A stretch of DNA of 64,000 nt from Cepaea nemoralis (lineage: Eukaryota; Mollusca; Gastropoda; Stylommatophora; Helicidae): contig JACEFZ010014613.1 of the NCBI GenBank assembly GCA_014155875.1, positions 1 through 64,000 on the forward strand. Direction: 5' to 3'. The translations under genes were made by a program, and so were the position numbers. The notes under the pieces are model-generated. The model did not search any database, was not told the origin of the DNA, and saw nothing but the letters and a program-made list of their open reading frames with translations. This document shows positions 54,101 through 57,166 of this stretch, one piece after another (within the stretch, counting starts at the first letter, position 1; every line of letters begins with the position of its first letter).

Positions 54101-55746
54101 CAACGCCAACATCACTCCAATAGATGCAAGACCCTTTCAGGCCTCAAATAACCTGCACACCATGGCATCGAACTAAAGAATTAAAATTAAGCCTTTTAGA
54201 AAATTCACCAACCAACCAGCCATTAAATATTCAAGACTACTGCGTAGTTAACGAGAACTGGCAAGGAGCAAGCAATTAAAAACAAAATGAACAGAGGCTC
54301 TAGAAATGTGGATTTGCTAAGGAATAAGTTCCATTTCAAGGAAACATCATCCAAGAAACCTAGAAGTTCTAGAGAAGCTGAGAATGATTACGGAACTAAT
54401 GGAAGAAACGTTGGTCACATTAAAAGACATGGCACTCTTACAAAATGATACTAGAGGAAAAAGTTGAAGGTAATTTTTGTTTTTGGCACTTGCTCAATTT
54501 GAACGGACATAAGAACACATAATCTTAAACATCCTGTGTGCTGATGCCGAGGTAAGGGGTTCAACCTCTACACCAAACAGTTGGACTAAAATGTTGACCT
54601 TGGGTTGTGGACGTTAATTATAAGTACCTCTGAAGTCAGAGTGGGTTTGCCTGATGGCGAGAGACACTGTTAATTTTGTTTTAGTTGCATGTCCTTCACA
54701 GGATGTAGCAGTCAACCCCAGCATTTTGACTGTTCATGATTCCTGGGCAAGTTTTACATTCAGTAGTTTGCCATTGCTTTCTGAACAACCGGCTCCTATA
54801 CCTTTTTGGAAAAAAACCAGCACTGCTGTGTTTCAAACCCAGGTATACGGGATTTCGAATCATGTCCGTAATCCCTTCGCCACGGAGACCAGCACACTGG
54901 TAATAGGTAAAGCTAATCCACACGCAAAATTCAGTCCAGTGCTACTAGAAGTAGTGTGTATGGACTACGCTTGAGTTCAAAGTGAGTGAGCGCAAAAAAG
55001 AAAAATAATAATAATTGACATCAATTTACTATGAAATATCATATGTTAAAATATAGTATTCATTATAACTGTCCTTTGTGTCACATGTCCTTTACTAGAT
55101 GTCGCAACTGTATACTCTGCAGGGAGCCGATGTGAGTCAGTTATACTGCCAGTGTGACAGTTCACCTTGTCTGAACTCTGGAAATTGCAGCAATGAGAAT
55201 GAACAGAACTTCTTATGCACATGCCCACCAATCTTCACTGGTCAGATTTGTGAAACACCTGTCAATGTGTGCGCCATCAATCCTTGCAAGAATTATGGAG
55301 TTTGTCAGCTGTCGGCAGATCTCAGTGATGCTTATGGCTACAGCTGTAGATGCATTCCTCCATTTGCAGGACGGACATGTGAGTCTTTAGTCTTGACGTG
55401 TGACCCATCTCCTTGCCAAGGGAGAGGAGATTGTGCTATTGATGAACTCGGTGCCTTTTGCCACTGTCAGGAAATGTATGAAGGATTGTTTTGTCAATAT
55501 GACAAAGGTCGCACTTGTGAGCAGACAGGAACTGTGTGTCAAAATGGAGGCACCTGTGTTGTTTCAGAGCGTGGTAATATTACTTGTGTCTGTGCTGAAG
55601 GCTTCTCTGGTAACTTGTGTGAGGTAACTGTCAGTACAGGTTGTTCTTCTAATCCTTGTCATGGGGGTGCTTGTATTTTAGATGTTTCTGGAAATATCCA
55701 CTGTGTTTGTCCACCTGGTTCAGCTGGGACATATTGTTCCATATAG
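9523..55746 (+). CDS. Secreted LDLa plus ~29-EGF-repeat protein, 12 exons
   Basis: Exons: 9523-9625, 11758-11913, 16195-16353, 20227-20316, 27367-27443, 30061-30220, 31789-31935, 33388-33531, 45387-45587, 49222-50801, 53262-53489, 55123-55746. All introns are GT-AG. Junctions are phase 1 except exon 5/6 (phase 0). The product would be about 1220 residues: signal peptide, one LDL-receptor class A module and about 29 EGF modules, of which several junctions (exons 4/5, 6/7, 8/9, 9/10, 10/11, 11/12) rebuild one EGF across an intron. There is no transmembrane helix or GPI-like tail before the stop, so secretion is inferred, with a matrix, adhesion or ligand role as in fibropellin- or Notch-like EGF arrays. 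Three single-base excesses (about 49458, 50563, 55152) break the frame. As written, translation would end at 49461. Additional 5' exons or skipped exons between 16353 and 20227 cannot be excluded. I know no symbol. Confidence 0.85.
9730..10105 (+). repeat. Dispersed repeat F, copy 1
   Basis: It is homologous in inverse orientation to 59245-59590 and 61760-61970. Shared blocks are CATACAGGACTTCG and CAGACATGGGACAACGGATA. It directly precedes repeat G copy 2. It is non-coding. The overlapping frames on both strands are shadows. Confidence 0.85.
10110..10580 (+). repeat. Dispersed repeat G, copy 2
   Basis: It is collinear with 5985-6455. It has about the same length and both copies end near GGTTTGGTGAGC followed by a short CCAACATT tract. 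It lies in intron 1 of the EGF gene. Confidence 0.8.
10687..10925 (+). mobile_element. SINE-B copy
   Basis: It has the complete SINE-B layout from the CTCTGTGACGAAGGGGTTACG head to the GTCCTGTAAAGGTTATGCAA end. It lies in intron 1. 10930-11180 beyond it holds only a 20-bp tandem duplication near 11020-11060. Confidence 0.85.
11200..11600 (+). repeat. CCAT/CCAA tetranucleotide repeat field
   Basis: Interleaved CCAACCAA and CCATCCATC runs occur here, including an uninterrupted CATC run at about 11421-11480. The Trp/Gly- and Pro/Gln/Asn-rich frames on both strands are by-products. Confidence 0.95.
11758..11913 (+). CDS. EGF gene exon 2: LDL-receptor class A module
   Basis: The acceptor is TTTTGCAG and the donor AGTACG, phase 1 to 1, with 52 residues. 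Six cysteines stand in LDLa order ([22 protein letters not shown]), with the calcium-site signature W-L-C-D-G-x-x-D-C-x-x-G-x-D-E. One of the usual acidic ligands is Thr. In this family the module binds calcium and ligands. Confidence 0.9.
12149..13379. mobile_element. Pogo/Tigger-like non-autonomous DNA element
   Basis: The ends GTCGAGTCCACTTAAGTCGAA and (reverse complement of the right end) CAGTGGAGCCTGGATAAGTAGAA are alignable inverted repeats. TA flanks both sides (12147-12148 and 13380-13381). TAAGTCGAA-type motifs recur subterminally. No transposase frame is seen. A LINE fragment (12554-13190) sits inside. Confidence 0.75.
12554..13190 (+). pseudogene. 5'-truncated LINE with TGAT-repeat tail
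   Basis: The broken translation starts with the thumb segment [20 protein letters not shown] and continues through LYGTEAWTL and the [14 protein letters not shown] region to a [16 protein letters not shown] end. It then has a (TGAT)n tail. ACTGTGATTAG at 12543-12553 and 13191-13201 is an 11-bp target duplication. In-frame stops and shifts make it dead. Confidence 0.9.
13795..14110 (-). pseudogene. LINE C-terminal remnant
   Basis: The minus frame 14032-13802 contains [15 protein letters not shown] and [12 protein letters not shown], the post-reverse-transcriptase 'GHV...GRRRRGRQ' segment of many LINEs. It is decayed outside that frame. The gap 13476-13794 shows nothing supportable. Confidence 0.65.
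14185..14420 (-). mobile_element. SINE-A copy
   Basis: Antisense blocks GGGCTAGCTTTCCCTA, GTACTTGTAATTTATG-like and AGTCAACATTTTAGTCC-like are in SINE-A order. The tRNA-like head is decayed. Confidence 0.8.
14715..15832 (+). pseudogene. Decayed copy of the I/Nimb-type LINE C-terminal half
   Basis: It is collinear with 24660-25800 of the full-length LINE: a block like GCCCAGCAACAAGCAGAAAAATTT, then the RNase H region, then the CCHC-like tail and TATGGAAATACCAACAA. It is interrupted by a poly-C run at 15300-15322 and many shifts. It ends with the family's TGTATGAAGAAG stretch. 15840-16020 after it looks like an antisense LINE remnant. It lies in intron 2. Confidence 0.85.
16195..16353 (+). CDS. 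EGF gene exon 3: one EGF module
   Basis: The acceptor is TATTTTAG and the donor GGTAGA, phase 1 to 1. There is one complete [15 protein letters not shown], a longer loop, then VCEC and the TSFTGQWCE end. A short Thr/Pro-rich linker follows. Confidence 0.88.
16394..16538 (+). mobile_element. SINE-E copy, 145 bp
   Basis: It starts CCGGGAAGGTTAACCCGG, has the AACAAATGCCCGCAGAAGTC and CTGTAAACAGGCACAAC blocks, and ends in (GAA)n. AGATTAACCTTTT at 16381-16393 and 16539-16551 is an exact 13-bp duplication. The unit equals the 3' end of the full-length LINE at 26346-26497. Confidence 0.9.
16791..16960 (+). repeat. ~45-bp tandem repeat, about four copies
   Basis: GCAAAGTAGCAAGTACAGAT followed by AACTATGAAATAATCTTGTT recurs four times with small changes. 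It lies in intron 3. Confidence 0.85.
16991..17230 (-). mobile_element. SINE-B copy
   Basis: Antisense SINE-B, beginning at the TCCTTTACAGGACGTCAC 3' end and closing at the TTTGCCACAGCACCGG head. 17290-17520 beyond it is repeat I, shared with 61470-61655 (common start AAAGTAAAGGACC). 17521-18030 shows nothing definite. Confidence 0.85.
18036..18337 (+). mobile_element. SINE-A copy
   Basis: This is a full-length copy from GAGGTCAGCATGGCCGAATG to an A/T-rich tail. The flanks AAATCAATCAGC and AAATCACTCAGC form a 12-bp duplication with one mismatch. Confidence 0.9.
18583..18812 (-). mobile_element. SINE-B copy
   Basis: Antisense SINE-B with the TGCAGGACGTTGCAG 3' end and the TTTGGCCATGGAGACGAT head region. 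18820-19058 holds nothing I recognise. Confidence 0.85.
19059..19330 (-). pseudogene. Penelope-like element GIY-YIG endonuclease remnant
   Basis: The minus frame reads [20 protein letters not shown], then an N-Q-R-I-S-R-S-G stretch, then [20 protein letters not shown] and SLEIE. This follows the YIG...R...EH, nt-il...R-irEalEI order of the GIY-YIG domain found at the C terminus of Penelope-like retroelements. The first Tyr (GIY) is not preserved, and an HExx-like site is EMM here, so it is inactive. Its extent upstream (to about 19560 on this strand) is uncertain. No reverse transcriptase is seen. Confidence 0.55.
20227..20316 (+). CDS. EGF gene exon 4: first part of a split EGF
   Basis: The acceptor is TTAATACAG and the donor GGTAACA, phase 1 to 1, with 30 residues. 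It carries five cysteines, [12 protein letters not shown] and YICKCLPG. The sixth is supplied by exon 5 (YTGNNC). It is small and so less certain alone, but the join is exact. 19560-20226 upstream holds no clear element. Confidence 0.8.
20345..20575 (+). repeat. Dispersed repeat H, copy 1
   Basis: It is homologous to 28866-29060 and 58449-58612. Shared blocks are TTCATGATTTGGTTGGGTTT, CAACCCTCCT and TTGCTTCCC...GGGCCC. It is non-coding. Confidence 0.75.
20832..21062 (+). mobile_element. SINE-B copy
   Basis: Sense SINE-B from GCCGGTCTCCCTGACGAAGG to TCCTGTAAGGGATATGCAA. 21063-21434 beyond it shows no element before the LINE target duplication. Confidence 0.88.
21583..21936 (+). repeat. Three 118-bp tandem 5' monomers of the LINE
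   Basis: Units start at ACCTGCTGCC at 21583, 21701 and 21819 and are nearly identical. They lie just before the first ATG of the LINE frame. By analogy with tandem 5' monomers of other LINEs they may carry promoter activity, which is inference. Confidence 0.92.
21944..25795 (+). pseudogene. LINE polyprotein with one in-frame TGA
   Basis: Part 1 is 575 codons (21944-23671); part 2, in the same frame, is 705 codons (23678-25795). The residues below are numbered within each part. Part 1: apurinic-type endonuclease at about 65-275 ([28 protein letters not shown], and the SDHRP catalytic end), then the start of reverse transcriptase ([26 protein letters not shown]). Part 2: [12 protein letters not shown] at about 57, [14 protein letters not shown], catalytic FADD at about 147, RNase H at about 443-570 ([34 protein letters not shown]), and a C-x-C...H...C tail near 648-663. 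The only visible lesion is TGA at 23669-23671. No separate gag-like ORF1 is seen. Confidence 0.93.
26346..26497 (+). mobile_element. SINE-E-equivalent 3' end of the LINE
   Basis: It runs from CCGGGAAGGTTAACCCGGTC to the (AAG)n run. It matches the free-standing SINE-E copies over their whole length, and here forms the LINE's terminal recognition region. Confidence 0.88.
26510..27366 (+). other. Intron sequence with a purine-rich block
   Basis: 26790-27020 is strongly A/G-rich (AAGAAGGAGAAAG-type). The rest is ordinary AT-rich intron ending in the exon 5 acceptor. No coding signal is seen. Confidence 0.7.
27367..27443 (+). CDS. EGF gene exon 5
   Basis: The acceptor is TTCACAG. Phase 1 in and phase 0 out (donor GGTAATG). 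It completes one EGF (GYTGNNCD) and starts the next ([14 protein letters not shown]). It is the only exon of the chain with a phase-0 end, and exon 6 starts in phase 0. Confidence 0.85.
27475..27717 (-). mobile_element. SINE-D copy
   Basis: It is nearly identical in layout to 4070-4319. TTTCATATT at 27466-27474 and 27718-27726 is the target duplication. It inserted only about 30 bp after the exon 5 donor. Confidence 0.9.
27878..28110 (+). mobile_element. SINE-B copy
   Basis: Sense copy from GTCGGCACTGTGGCATAGGG to CGTCCTGGAAAAGACATGCA. 28111-28865 beyond it has a weak SINE-B-like core near 28600-28720 and otherwise nothing recognisable. Confidence 0.8.
28866..29060 (+). repeat. Dispersed repeat H, copy 2
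   Basis: Blocks TTCATGATTGGTTGGATTTT, CAACCCTCCTTGGTCGTCTC and TTGCTTCCAACATGGGCCCT match 20345-20575. Confidence 0.75.
29070..29560 (-). pseudogene. LINE thumb and C-terminal remnant
   Basis: Minus-strand broken translation recovers [13 protein letters not shown] and [24 protein letters not shown] stretches, as in other LINE C termini, upstream of the repeat H copy. No frame is intact. 29561-30060 holds only intron sequence. Confidence 0.5.
30061..30220 (+). CDS. EGF gene exon 6
   Basis: Acceptor ATCCACAG, phase 0 in; donor GGTACCA, phase 1 out. It completes the EGF begun in exon 5 ([14 protein letters not shown]) and carries most of another ([23 protein letters not shown]). Confidence 0.88.
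30531..30672 (+). mobile_element. SINE-E copy
   Basis: It runs from GAGAAGGTTAACCCGGTCAA through GTAAACATGCACAATGCAGT to GAAGAAGAAG. No clear target duplication was found for this copy. Confidence 0.8.
31078..31545 (+). repeat. 21-bp minisatellite, about 22 copies
   Basis: The unit is GATGAGCTGTGATGAGAGTTT. Because the unit is seven codons and lacks stops in several frames, it gives long spurious frames: (MSCDESL)n on plus, and (ITAHQTL)n and (SSQLIKL)n on minus. It lies in intron 6. Confidence 0.95.
31789..31935 (+). CDS. EGF gene exon 7: calcium-binding type EGF
   Basis: Acceptor CTTTGCAG, donor GGTAGTT, phase 1 to 1. It completes the exon 6 EGF (GSRCE) and encodes one whole EGF starting [19 protein letters not shown], whose D-x-D/N-x-C start fits the calcium-binding subclass. 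It then begins the next (EMC). Confidence 0.9.
31985..32160. repeat. Repeat J, copy 1
   Basis: Collinear with 33970-34125. Shared blocks are TCTCCCAATGAAACA, CCTTCAACCAGCTCAGCCTA and ATCTCTGTCTCTAATTCTCT. It is non-coding. Confidence 0.8.
32212..32475 (+). mobile_element. SINE-A copy
   Basis: Head TGGTTGATTGGATAAGAGAG and all SINE-A body blocks in order. Confidence 0.87.
32888..33172 (+). mobile_element. SINE-A copy, full length
   Basis: AATTTAAATTCCAGT at 32873-32887 and 33173-33187 is an exact 15-bp duplication, which fixes the element at 285 bp. This is the best copy for defining SINE-A ends. Confidence 0.93.
33388..33531 (+). CDS. EGF gene exon 8
   Basis: Acceptor TTGTTTAG, donor GGTAAGT, phase 1 to 1. 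It completes the EGF started in exon 7 ([23 protein letters not shown]) and starts a calcium-binding-type one ([14 protein letters not shown]), which exon 9 finishes after an 11.9-kb intron. Confidence 0.9.
33600..33992 (-). pseudogene. LINE RNase H-distal/CCHC tail fragment
   Basis: A 130-codon frame carries [37 protein letters not shown], and then a [20 protein letters not shown] end. It is related to but distinct from the tail of the LINE at 21435 (there [17 protein letters not shown]). Upstream domains are absent. Confidence 0.88.
33970..34125. repeat. Repeat J, copy 2
   Basis: It pairs with 31985-32160, next to the antisense LINE fragment and a SINE-A. Confidence 0.8.
34132..34372 (-). 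mobile_element. SINE-A copy
   Basis: An antisense copy ends with CATTCGGCCATGCTGACCTC, the complement of the SINE-A head. 34380-34740 beyond it, read on minus, has a LINE- or unknown-like frame at 34750-34403, which I cannot identify. Confidence 0.87.
34745..35405 (-). repeat. ~42-bp minisatellite, about 15 copies
   Basis: The unit runs GTGTGTTTGTATGGGAGATT, then TTGAGACAGTATAGATGGCC. Being 14 codons, it leaves two minus frames open for 187 and 216 codons, which are artefacts. Confidence 0.95.
35540..36170 (+). pseudogene. 5'-truncated LINE, thumb to C terminus
   Basis: It begins with the thumb segment ([28 protein letters not shown]) and proceeds through a 171-codon frame from 35701 containing [47 protein letters not shown] and [11 protein letters not shown]. 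It ends against the TA palindrome. A similar 3' end lies at 56525-56665. There is at least one frame shift near 35700. Confidence 0.88.
36151..36345. repeat. Inverted repeat around (TA)n
   Basis: GTTGATCCAGAAAACCATAT at 36151-36170 recurs as its exact complement ending at 36265. TA-rich sequence lies between and after, up to 36345. Confidence 0.92.
36594..38783 (+). pseudogene. LINE endonuclease and reverse transcriptase, 5' part
   Basis: This is the coding part before the LTR insertion, spread over several frames: 36594-37046, 37122-37739, about 37860-38110 and 38305-38607, then 38685 onward. The last codons before the LTR read THSEEELQH, and the His codon is completed by the target-site bases. 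The endonuclease keeps its QETR and GDFNARVG motifs. Confidence 0.88.
38784..39366 (-). repeat. 3' LTR
   Basis: 583 bp beginning TGTCAGAGTCC and ending CATGACA on the plus strand. It is the 3' LTR for the minus-oriented element. Confidence 0.95.
39367..39378 (-). other. Polypurine tract
   Basis: Read on minus, GCGGGGGGAGAA directly abuts the 3' LTR, as expected for the second-strand primer. Confidence 0.85.
39379..41028 (-). other. Element interior without a recognisable polymerase
   Basis: This 1.65 kb would be where pol should start or end, but no credible frame on minus shows reverse transcriptase or integrase motifs. The plus frame at 39423-39827 is judged spurious. Confidence 0.7.
41029..42507 (-). 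CDS. LTR element zinc knuckle and aspartic protease frame
   Basis: The frame opens upstream of 42507 (the nominal start is not an ATG), overlapping the gag stop in the +1 frame. Residues about 65-78 are [14 protein letters not shown], a CX2CX4HX4C knuckle. At about 187 [11 protein letters not shown] carries the catalytic D-T-G, and [11 protein letters not shown] at about 250 fits the end of a retroviral-type protease domain. After that the 240 further codons look non-homologous. Another frame of the same strand, broken by stops, has a better cysteine and glycosylation-site composition over 41500-41050. The product would process or package Gag. Confidence 0.8.
   Translation of the reverse strand: MQATTSAATDCQNKPQKTKPILCKHCNTPHTENGICDKNPTYQEYLNTIIAQKLGKVNQRKYRTKCHFCLAYGHRRFECDGVRRLQKARANAAINITTDISAKNVERVNITDTKIRPNTAKAEQTEFHPSDFVPYFNNVVNITQPHSLCKEVNTQQESEEMNKTSRLSLGKLTFHEGYINDTVCTCVRDTGSCLIGLRKTLADPKDYLDEYIYCRTVSGTLEKYPMAWANIKSPFLSGRVTCALLDNPCCDLLIGNVWNVTDYTESKTHTWQKGNTTTSTALTTPLIIQQHDEQTKVPHHTNLSTISQQETETGVYHHKEKDAENKHFTRAKKDHKPPWYILYLLYALLTAHMTKCTQCMVILALLIVNTKQSSQTVLFTHHHDATQMILLMTNQQTLLLISLLLNQGFFLLLINFMSNQLRHIFILNNVNHQSVELLTKISNKLPYIFWKIHTNCRNAYQHARLHFKTIHGVLLLFELLNVYTHVRVQVWR
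42530..43132 (-). CDS. LTR element Gag-like protein
   Basis: 200 codons starting [16 protein letters not shown]. The first half has aromatic-rich helices ([27 protein letters not shown]). The second half, with [17 protein letters not shown] and ILLE-like segments ending LLEKCREVL, resembles the SCAN-like capsid region of Mag-type Gag. It ends in CCC-GGT-TAA, where the downstream knuckle/protease frame is already open in +1. Confidence 0.8.
   Translation of the reverse strand: MSSDDEHSPELSYFWGITHYRKLQKWFERTRAHDKVKCNINHNSLHEWTENFEKKMQEYNISGVHWGKWYRAFVPIKYKKLEEIIPDMSSEDYEYYKTRILTHYQTSSETLKVEIQKLKPTTDKAFTQYISELEESFRKLIMLIKHSDNNQGVINFLLIEKLKATLPAECGKYLEQHSKEPIKNLLEKCREVLQPKCKPG
43491..43503 (-). 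other. Primer binding site, tRNA-Leu-like
   Basis: On minus it reads TGGTGTCAGAAGT, 7 nt after the 5' LTR. It complements the 3' end of a tRNA-Leu of the ...ACTTCTGACACCA type, as I remember it. It does not match the tRNA-Leu(UAG) at 2581-2661. Confidence 0.7.
43511..44093 (-). repeat. 5' LTR
   Basis: 583 bp, the same as 38784-39366 except for one base that I can see. Confidence 0.95.
44094..44985 (+). pseudogene. LINE C-terminal part after the LTR insertion
   Basis: It resumes the frame as [13 protein letters not shown], directly continuing the residues before 38784. It carries the thumb, [39 protein letters not shown], a +1 step near 44775, and the terminal C2H2 finger. Ignoring the LTR, this half is nearly intact. 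Confidence 0.9.
45053..45232. repeat. (TA)n followed by (GA)n
   Basis: Pure TA to about 45135, a short GTGTTGTGT spacer, then pure GA to 45232. Length in the real genome may differ. Confidence 0.97.
45387..45587 (+). CDS. EGF gene exon 9
   Basis: Acceptor TGGTTTCAG, donor GGTGAGA, phase 1 to 1. It completes the exon 8 EGF ([20 protein letters not shown]) and encodes most of another with an unusual extra cysteine pair ([10 protein letters not shown]). Exon 10 finishes it. It starts only about 150 bp after the GA tract. Confidence 0.9.
45663..47385 (+). repeat. 67-bp minisatellite, about 25 copies
   Basis: The unit begins TGTCATTGGTTACCAGTGGT and ends CAGGTGTACATGAAA. Variants fall into patterned groups, and two 195-bp stretches (45849-46043 and 46518-46712) are almost the same, so a higher-order block of about 669 bp (ten units less one base) repeats. 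It lies in intron 9. Confidence 0.95.
47504..47722 (+). mobile_element. SINE-B copy
   Basis: Sense copy with head CTCTGTGGTGGAGGGGTTATG and end TTCCTATAAAGGATATGCAA. Confidence 0.85.
47912..48190 (+). mobile_element. SINE-A copy
   Basis: Head AGATCAGCATGGCTGAATGG. The flanks GTAACAATTTG and GTAACAGTTTG form a near-exact duplication. Confidence 0.9.
48275..48430 (-). mobile_element. SINE-C copy
   Basis: An antisense copy with GGATTCGAACCTGTCACCTCC, the complement of the B-box end. Confidence 0.85.
48730..48870 (-). mobile_element. SINE-C copy
   Basis: A second antisense copy, closely similar to 48275-48430, about 450 bp on. 48871-49221 is plain AT-rich intron up to the exon 10 acceptor. Confidence 0.85.
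49222..50801 (+). CDS. EGF gene exon 10: thirteen EGF modules in one exon
   Basis: Acceptor TTCTTTACAG, donor GGTATGA. It completes the exon 9 EGF (GNNCE), encodes 13 whole EGFs, and starts another (STCSPQTC...CRCNDGFSG). Modules are 36-38 residues with C-x3-PC-LNGGxC-type starts. Several share an LPC or similar linker ([27 protein letters not shown]), a sign of tandem duplication. The length of 1580 nt fits phase 1 to 1 only if two bases are surplus. The frame breaks at about 49458 (GTA/CE) and about 50563 (CPTN/VTGPSC). Confidence 0.92.
50802..51510. other. Intron 10, AT-rich, no element recognised
   Basis: An (ATT)n run lies at about 51124-51154 and repeated TGTATCTCTGATTG motifs at 51325-51390. 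No coding signal is seen. Confidence 0.7.
51511..51826 (+). repeat. 79-bp tandem repeat, four copies
   Basis: Units start at CCCTACGTTATG at 51511, 51590, 51669 and 51748 (the last with AAGTT) and are nearly identical. Confidence 0.93.
51968..52140 (-). mobile_element. SINE-B copy, partial
   Basis: Antisense copy. The 3' end (GTCCTTTACATGACATCAC) and body are present, but the tRNA-like head is lost. A (TG)n-rich tract follows at about 52240-52345. Confidence 0.8.
52666..52957 (+). mobile_element. SINE-A copy
   Basis: Head GAGGTCAGCATGGCCAAATG. A tail run of A is followed by AAATCCATC, also found just before the head, giving a short duplication. Confidence 0.9.
53262..53489 (+). CDS. EGF gene exon 11
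   Basis: Acceptor TTTCTTTACAG, donor GGTACAT, phase 1 to 1. It completes the exon 10 EGF (GPTCE), encodes one whole EGF ([13 protein letters not shown]...SLCE), and most of another ([14 protein letters not shown]...CICQNGFTG). Confidence 0.92.
53591..53730 (+). mobile_element. SINE-E copy
   Basis: A diverged copy. AAGAAAGAAATT at 53579-53590 and 53731-53742 is an exact 12-bp duplication. 53743-54490 holds a decayed LINE-like stretch ([12 protein letters not shown] near 54365) and little else. Confidence 0.85.
54500..54997 (+). mobile_element. SINE-A interrupted by a SINE-B
   Basis: SINE-A parts are 54500-54674 and 54894-54997. A minus-strand SINE-B (54675-54893) sits between ACACTGTTAAT (54664-54674) and ACACTGGTAAT (54894-54904), a duplicated target with one change. 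So SINE-B was still active after this SINE-A inserted. Confidence 0.92.
54675..54893 (-). mobile_element. SINE-B copy nested in SINE-A
   Basis: Antisense SINE-B, with its head at CTTCGCCACGGAGACCAGC, inserted within the GACACTGGTAATAGGG region of SINE-A. Confidence 0.9.
55123..55746 (+). CDS. EGF gene exon 12: last five EGF modules and stop
   Basis: Acceptor ACTCTGCAG, phase 1. It completes the exon 11 EGF (GSRCES), then after a surplus base at about 55152 carries five EGFs ([36 protein letters not shown]) and ends TYCSI-stop (TAG 55744-55746). No transmembrane segment. An alternative start at ATG 55099 would skip the acceptor and lose the GSRCES end, so I prefer the acceptor. Confidence 0.88.
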   Translation, partial: GADVSQLYCQCDSSPCLNSGNCSNENEQNFLCTCPPIFTGQICETPVNVCAINPCKNYGVCQLSADLSDAYGYSCRCIPPFAGRTCESLVLTCDPSPCQGRGDCAIDELGAFCHCQEMYEGLFCQYDKGRTCEQTGTVCQNGGTCVVSERGNITCVCAEGFSGNLCEVTVSTGCSSNPCHGGACILDVSGNIHCVCPPGSAGTYCSI

Positions 55747-55875
55747 CCATTGACTTCTCATTCTTATATTGAATCATCTTAATTATCAGCATCACAGCTA
55801 CACATTTCATGAACAACATTTAACTGCAACAGTGACTTTTCATTGATTTAATATTTAACTATCATCATTATCGTT

Positions 55876-55881
55876 ATTAAA
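55876..55881 (+). promoter_or_regulatory. Candidate polyadenylation signal (ATTAAA)
   Basis: ATTAAA lies 130 bp after the EGF gene stop. No stronger AATAAA is nearer. Confidence 0.4.
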
Positions 55882-55979
55882 GCTACGTTCCTGAGAAACA
55901 TAACTGCAGCAGTCAATATTATATTCTGGGCTATGCACTTTTCTTTATAATGTTAATGTTTCATCATCAACACAACTGC

Positions 55980-56140
55980 ACATAGTCTGAAGAACATAGA
56001 ACCATAACAGTCTGAGGAATATAGAACTGTAACAGTCTGAGGAACATTGACCTGTAACAGTCTGAGGAAAGGAACATAGAACTGTAACAGTCTGAGGAAC
56101 ATAGAACTGTAACAGTCTGAGGAACATAGAACTGTATCAG
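55980..56140 (+). repeat. ~25-bp tandem repeat, about six copies
   Basis: CAGTCTGAGGAACATAGAAC followed by TGTAA recurs with small changes. It may lie in the 3' UTR or beyond. 56141-56520 is a T-rich, partly LINE-like stretch with no usable frame. Confidence 0.9.
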
Positions 56141-56524
56141 CCACTCTTCATAGACTCCTGTCGTGGGCTGTTTCTTTCAGTTGTGCCCATGGTATTACGC
56201 TTCTTCTATTCTTCTCAAAATTATTTTTAGTATTTCCATCCTTCTCTTTCTCTTTAGTTTCTAGTCGAGAGTAATATCTACCCTTTTTCCTAGTTGCTTT
56301 CCTGCGTGTACATCATATCCCCCACCACATTTTCATCTTTGGTTCCATATGTAGTTGTGTTATTACATGATTAACCTAACTTTCCCATCTAATCTGACTT
56401 ATCCTACAGAAGTACCTTCTTCTTACAATCACTGTAATTGATGATTATCTATCAGATGATTTGTCATGATGAACACAACCGTTAATTGGAGTTCCTTTAA
56501 GTTCCATACAGCTTTACATTTAAA

Positions 56525-56665
56525 ATGCAGAAGAGGCAGACTGAGAGAAATGATGCTTGATGGTTTAAGGTGATGACATGGAGAAATATCACCAGTGGAA
56601 TTGATCCAGAACACCAAGGATTGAGGAGAGTTGCGAACGCCTCAGCCATTTTGGAGGCCACATAA
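56525..56665 (+). pseudogene. LINE 3' end fragment
   Basis: GGCAGACTGAGAGAAATGATGCTTGATGG matches the [11 protein letters not shown] end at 36090. It continues past the WHG-V-DPE stretch to a LRRVANASAILEAT-like end and a stop. Confidence 0.8.
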
Positions 56666-57166
56666 TGGTGATAAATATTGCCAAGGCAACAGCCTTATAA
56701 CCTACTCCAGGCAATTTGCAACAACAGTGGGATTTTGACATGCACAGCTTGCATGTGGGATTTCTGTTTTACTCAGAGAAGACTTGGTGTCCAATCTCTC
56801 TCCCAAGAGACTAATGAACAAACGAACGAACGATCAAACTTTGTAGAGGCCATCCAGCATAATTTCATGCTGTCTGCCTTTACCTCTTATACCACTGATC
56901 TTTTCAGTTGACAAGATGTTCTTCAATGCCTCTCTTCTTACTATAAATGATCAACGGACATTGTTTTGTCACCTTCTTTTATTTTGTGTGTTATGTTCTG
57001 CTTTCATTAACCTGTTCCAGACAATCATGGTTAGTTACCCTGACCAATCAGGGTAGTAGACATCAATGGCTTTATGTCAAGATCGAACCAGGTGACTTTG
57101 GAGTCTAAGGCAGGTGCCAAAACTTCTCAGCCATGTCTCTTGTTTCAGTTTTTTTAAAGGTTCGCT
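56666..57166. other. Little recognisable; weak LINE-like antisense block
   Basis: 56850-56960 resembles 95-180 near the window start. The rest is ordinary. Confidence 0.4.

Noticed and set aside
55099..55122. ATG at 55099 as the start of a separate gene
   Set aside because: The acceptor at 55122 and the GSRCES end that completes the exon 11 EGF show it is an internal exon.
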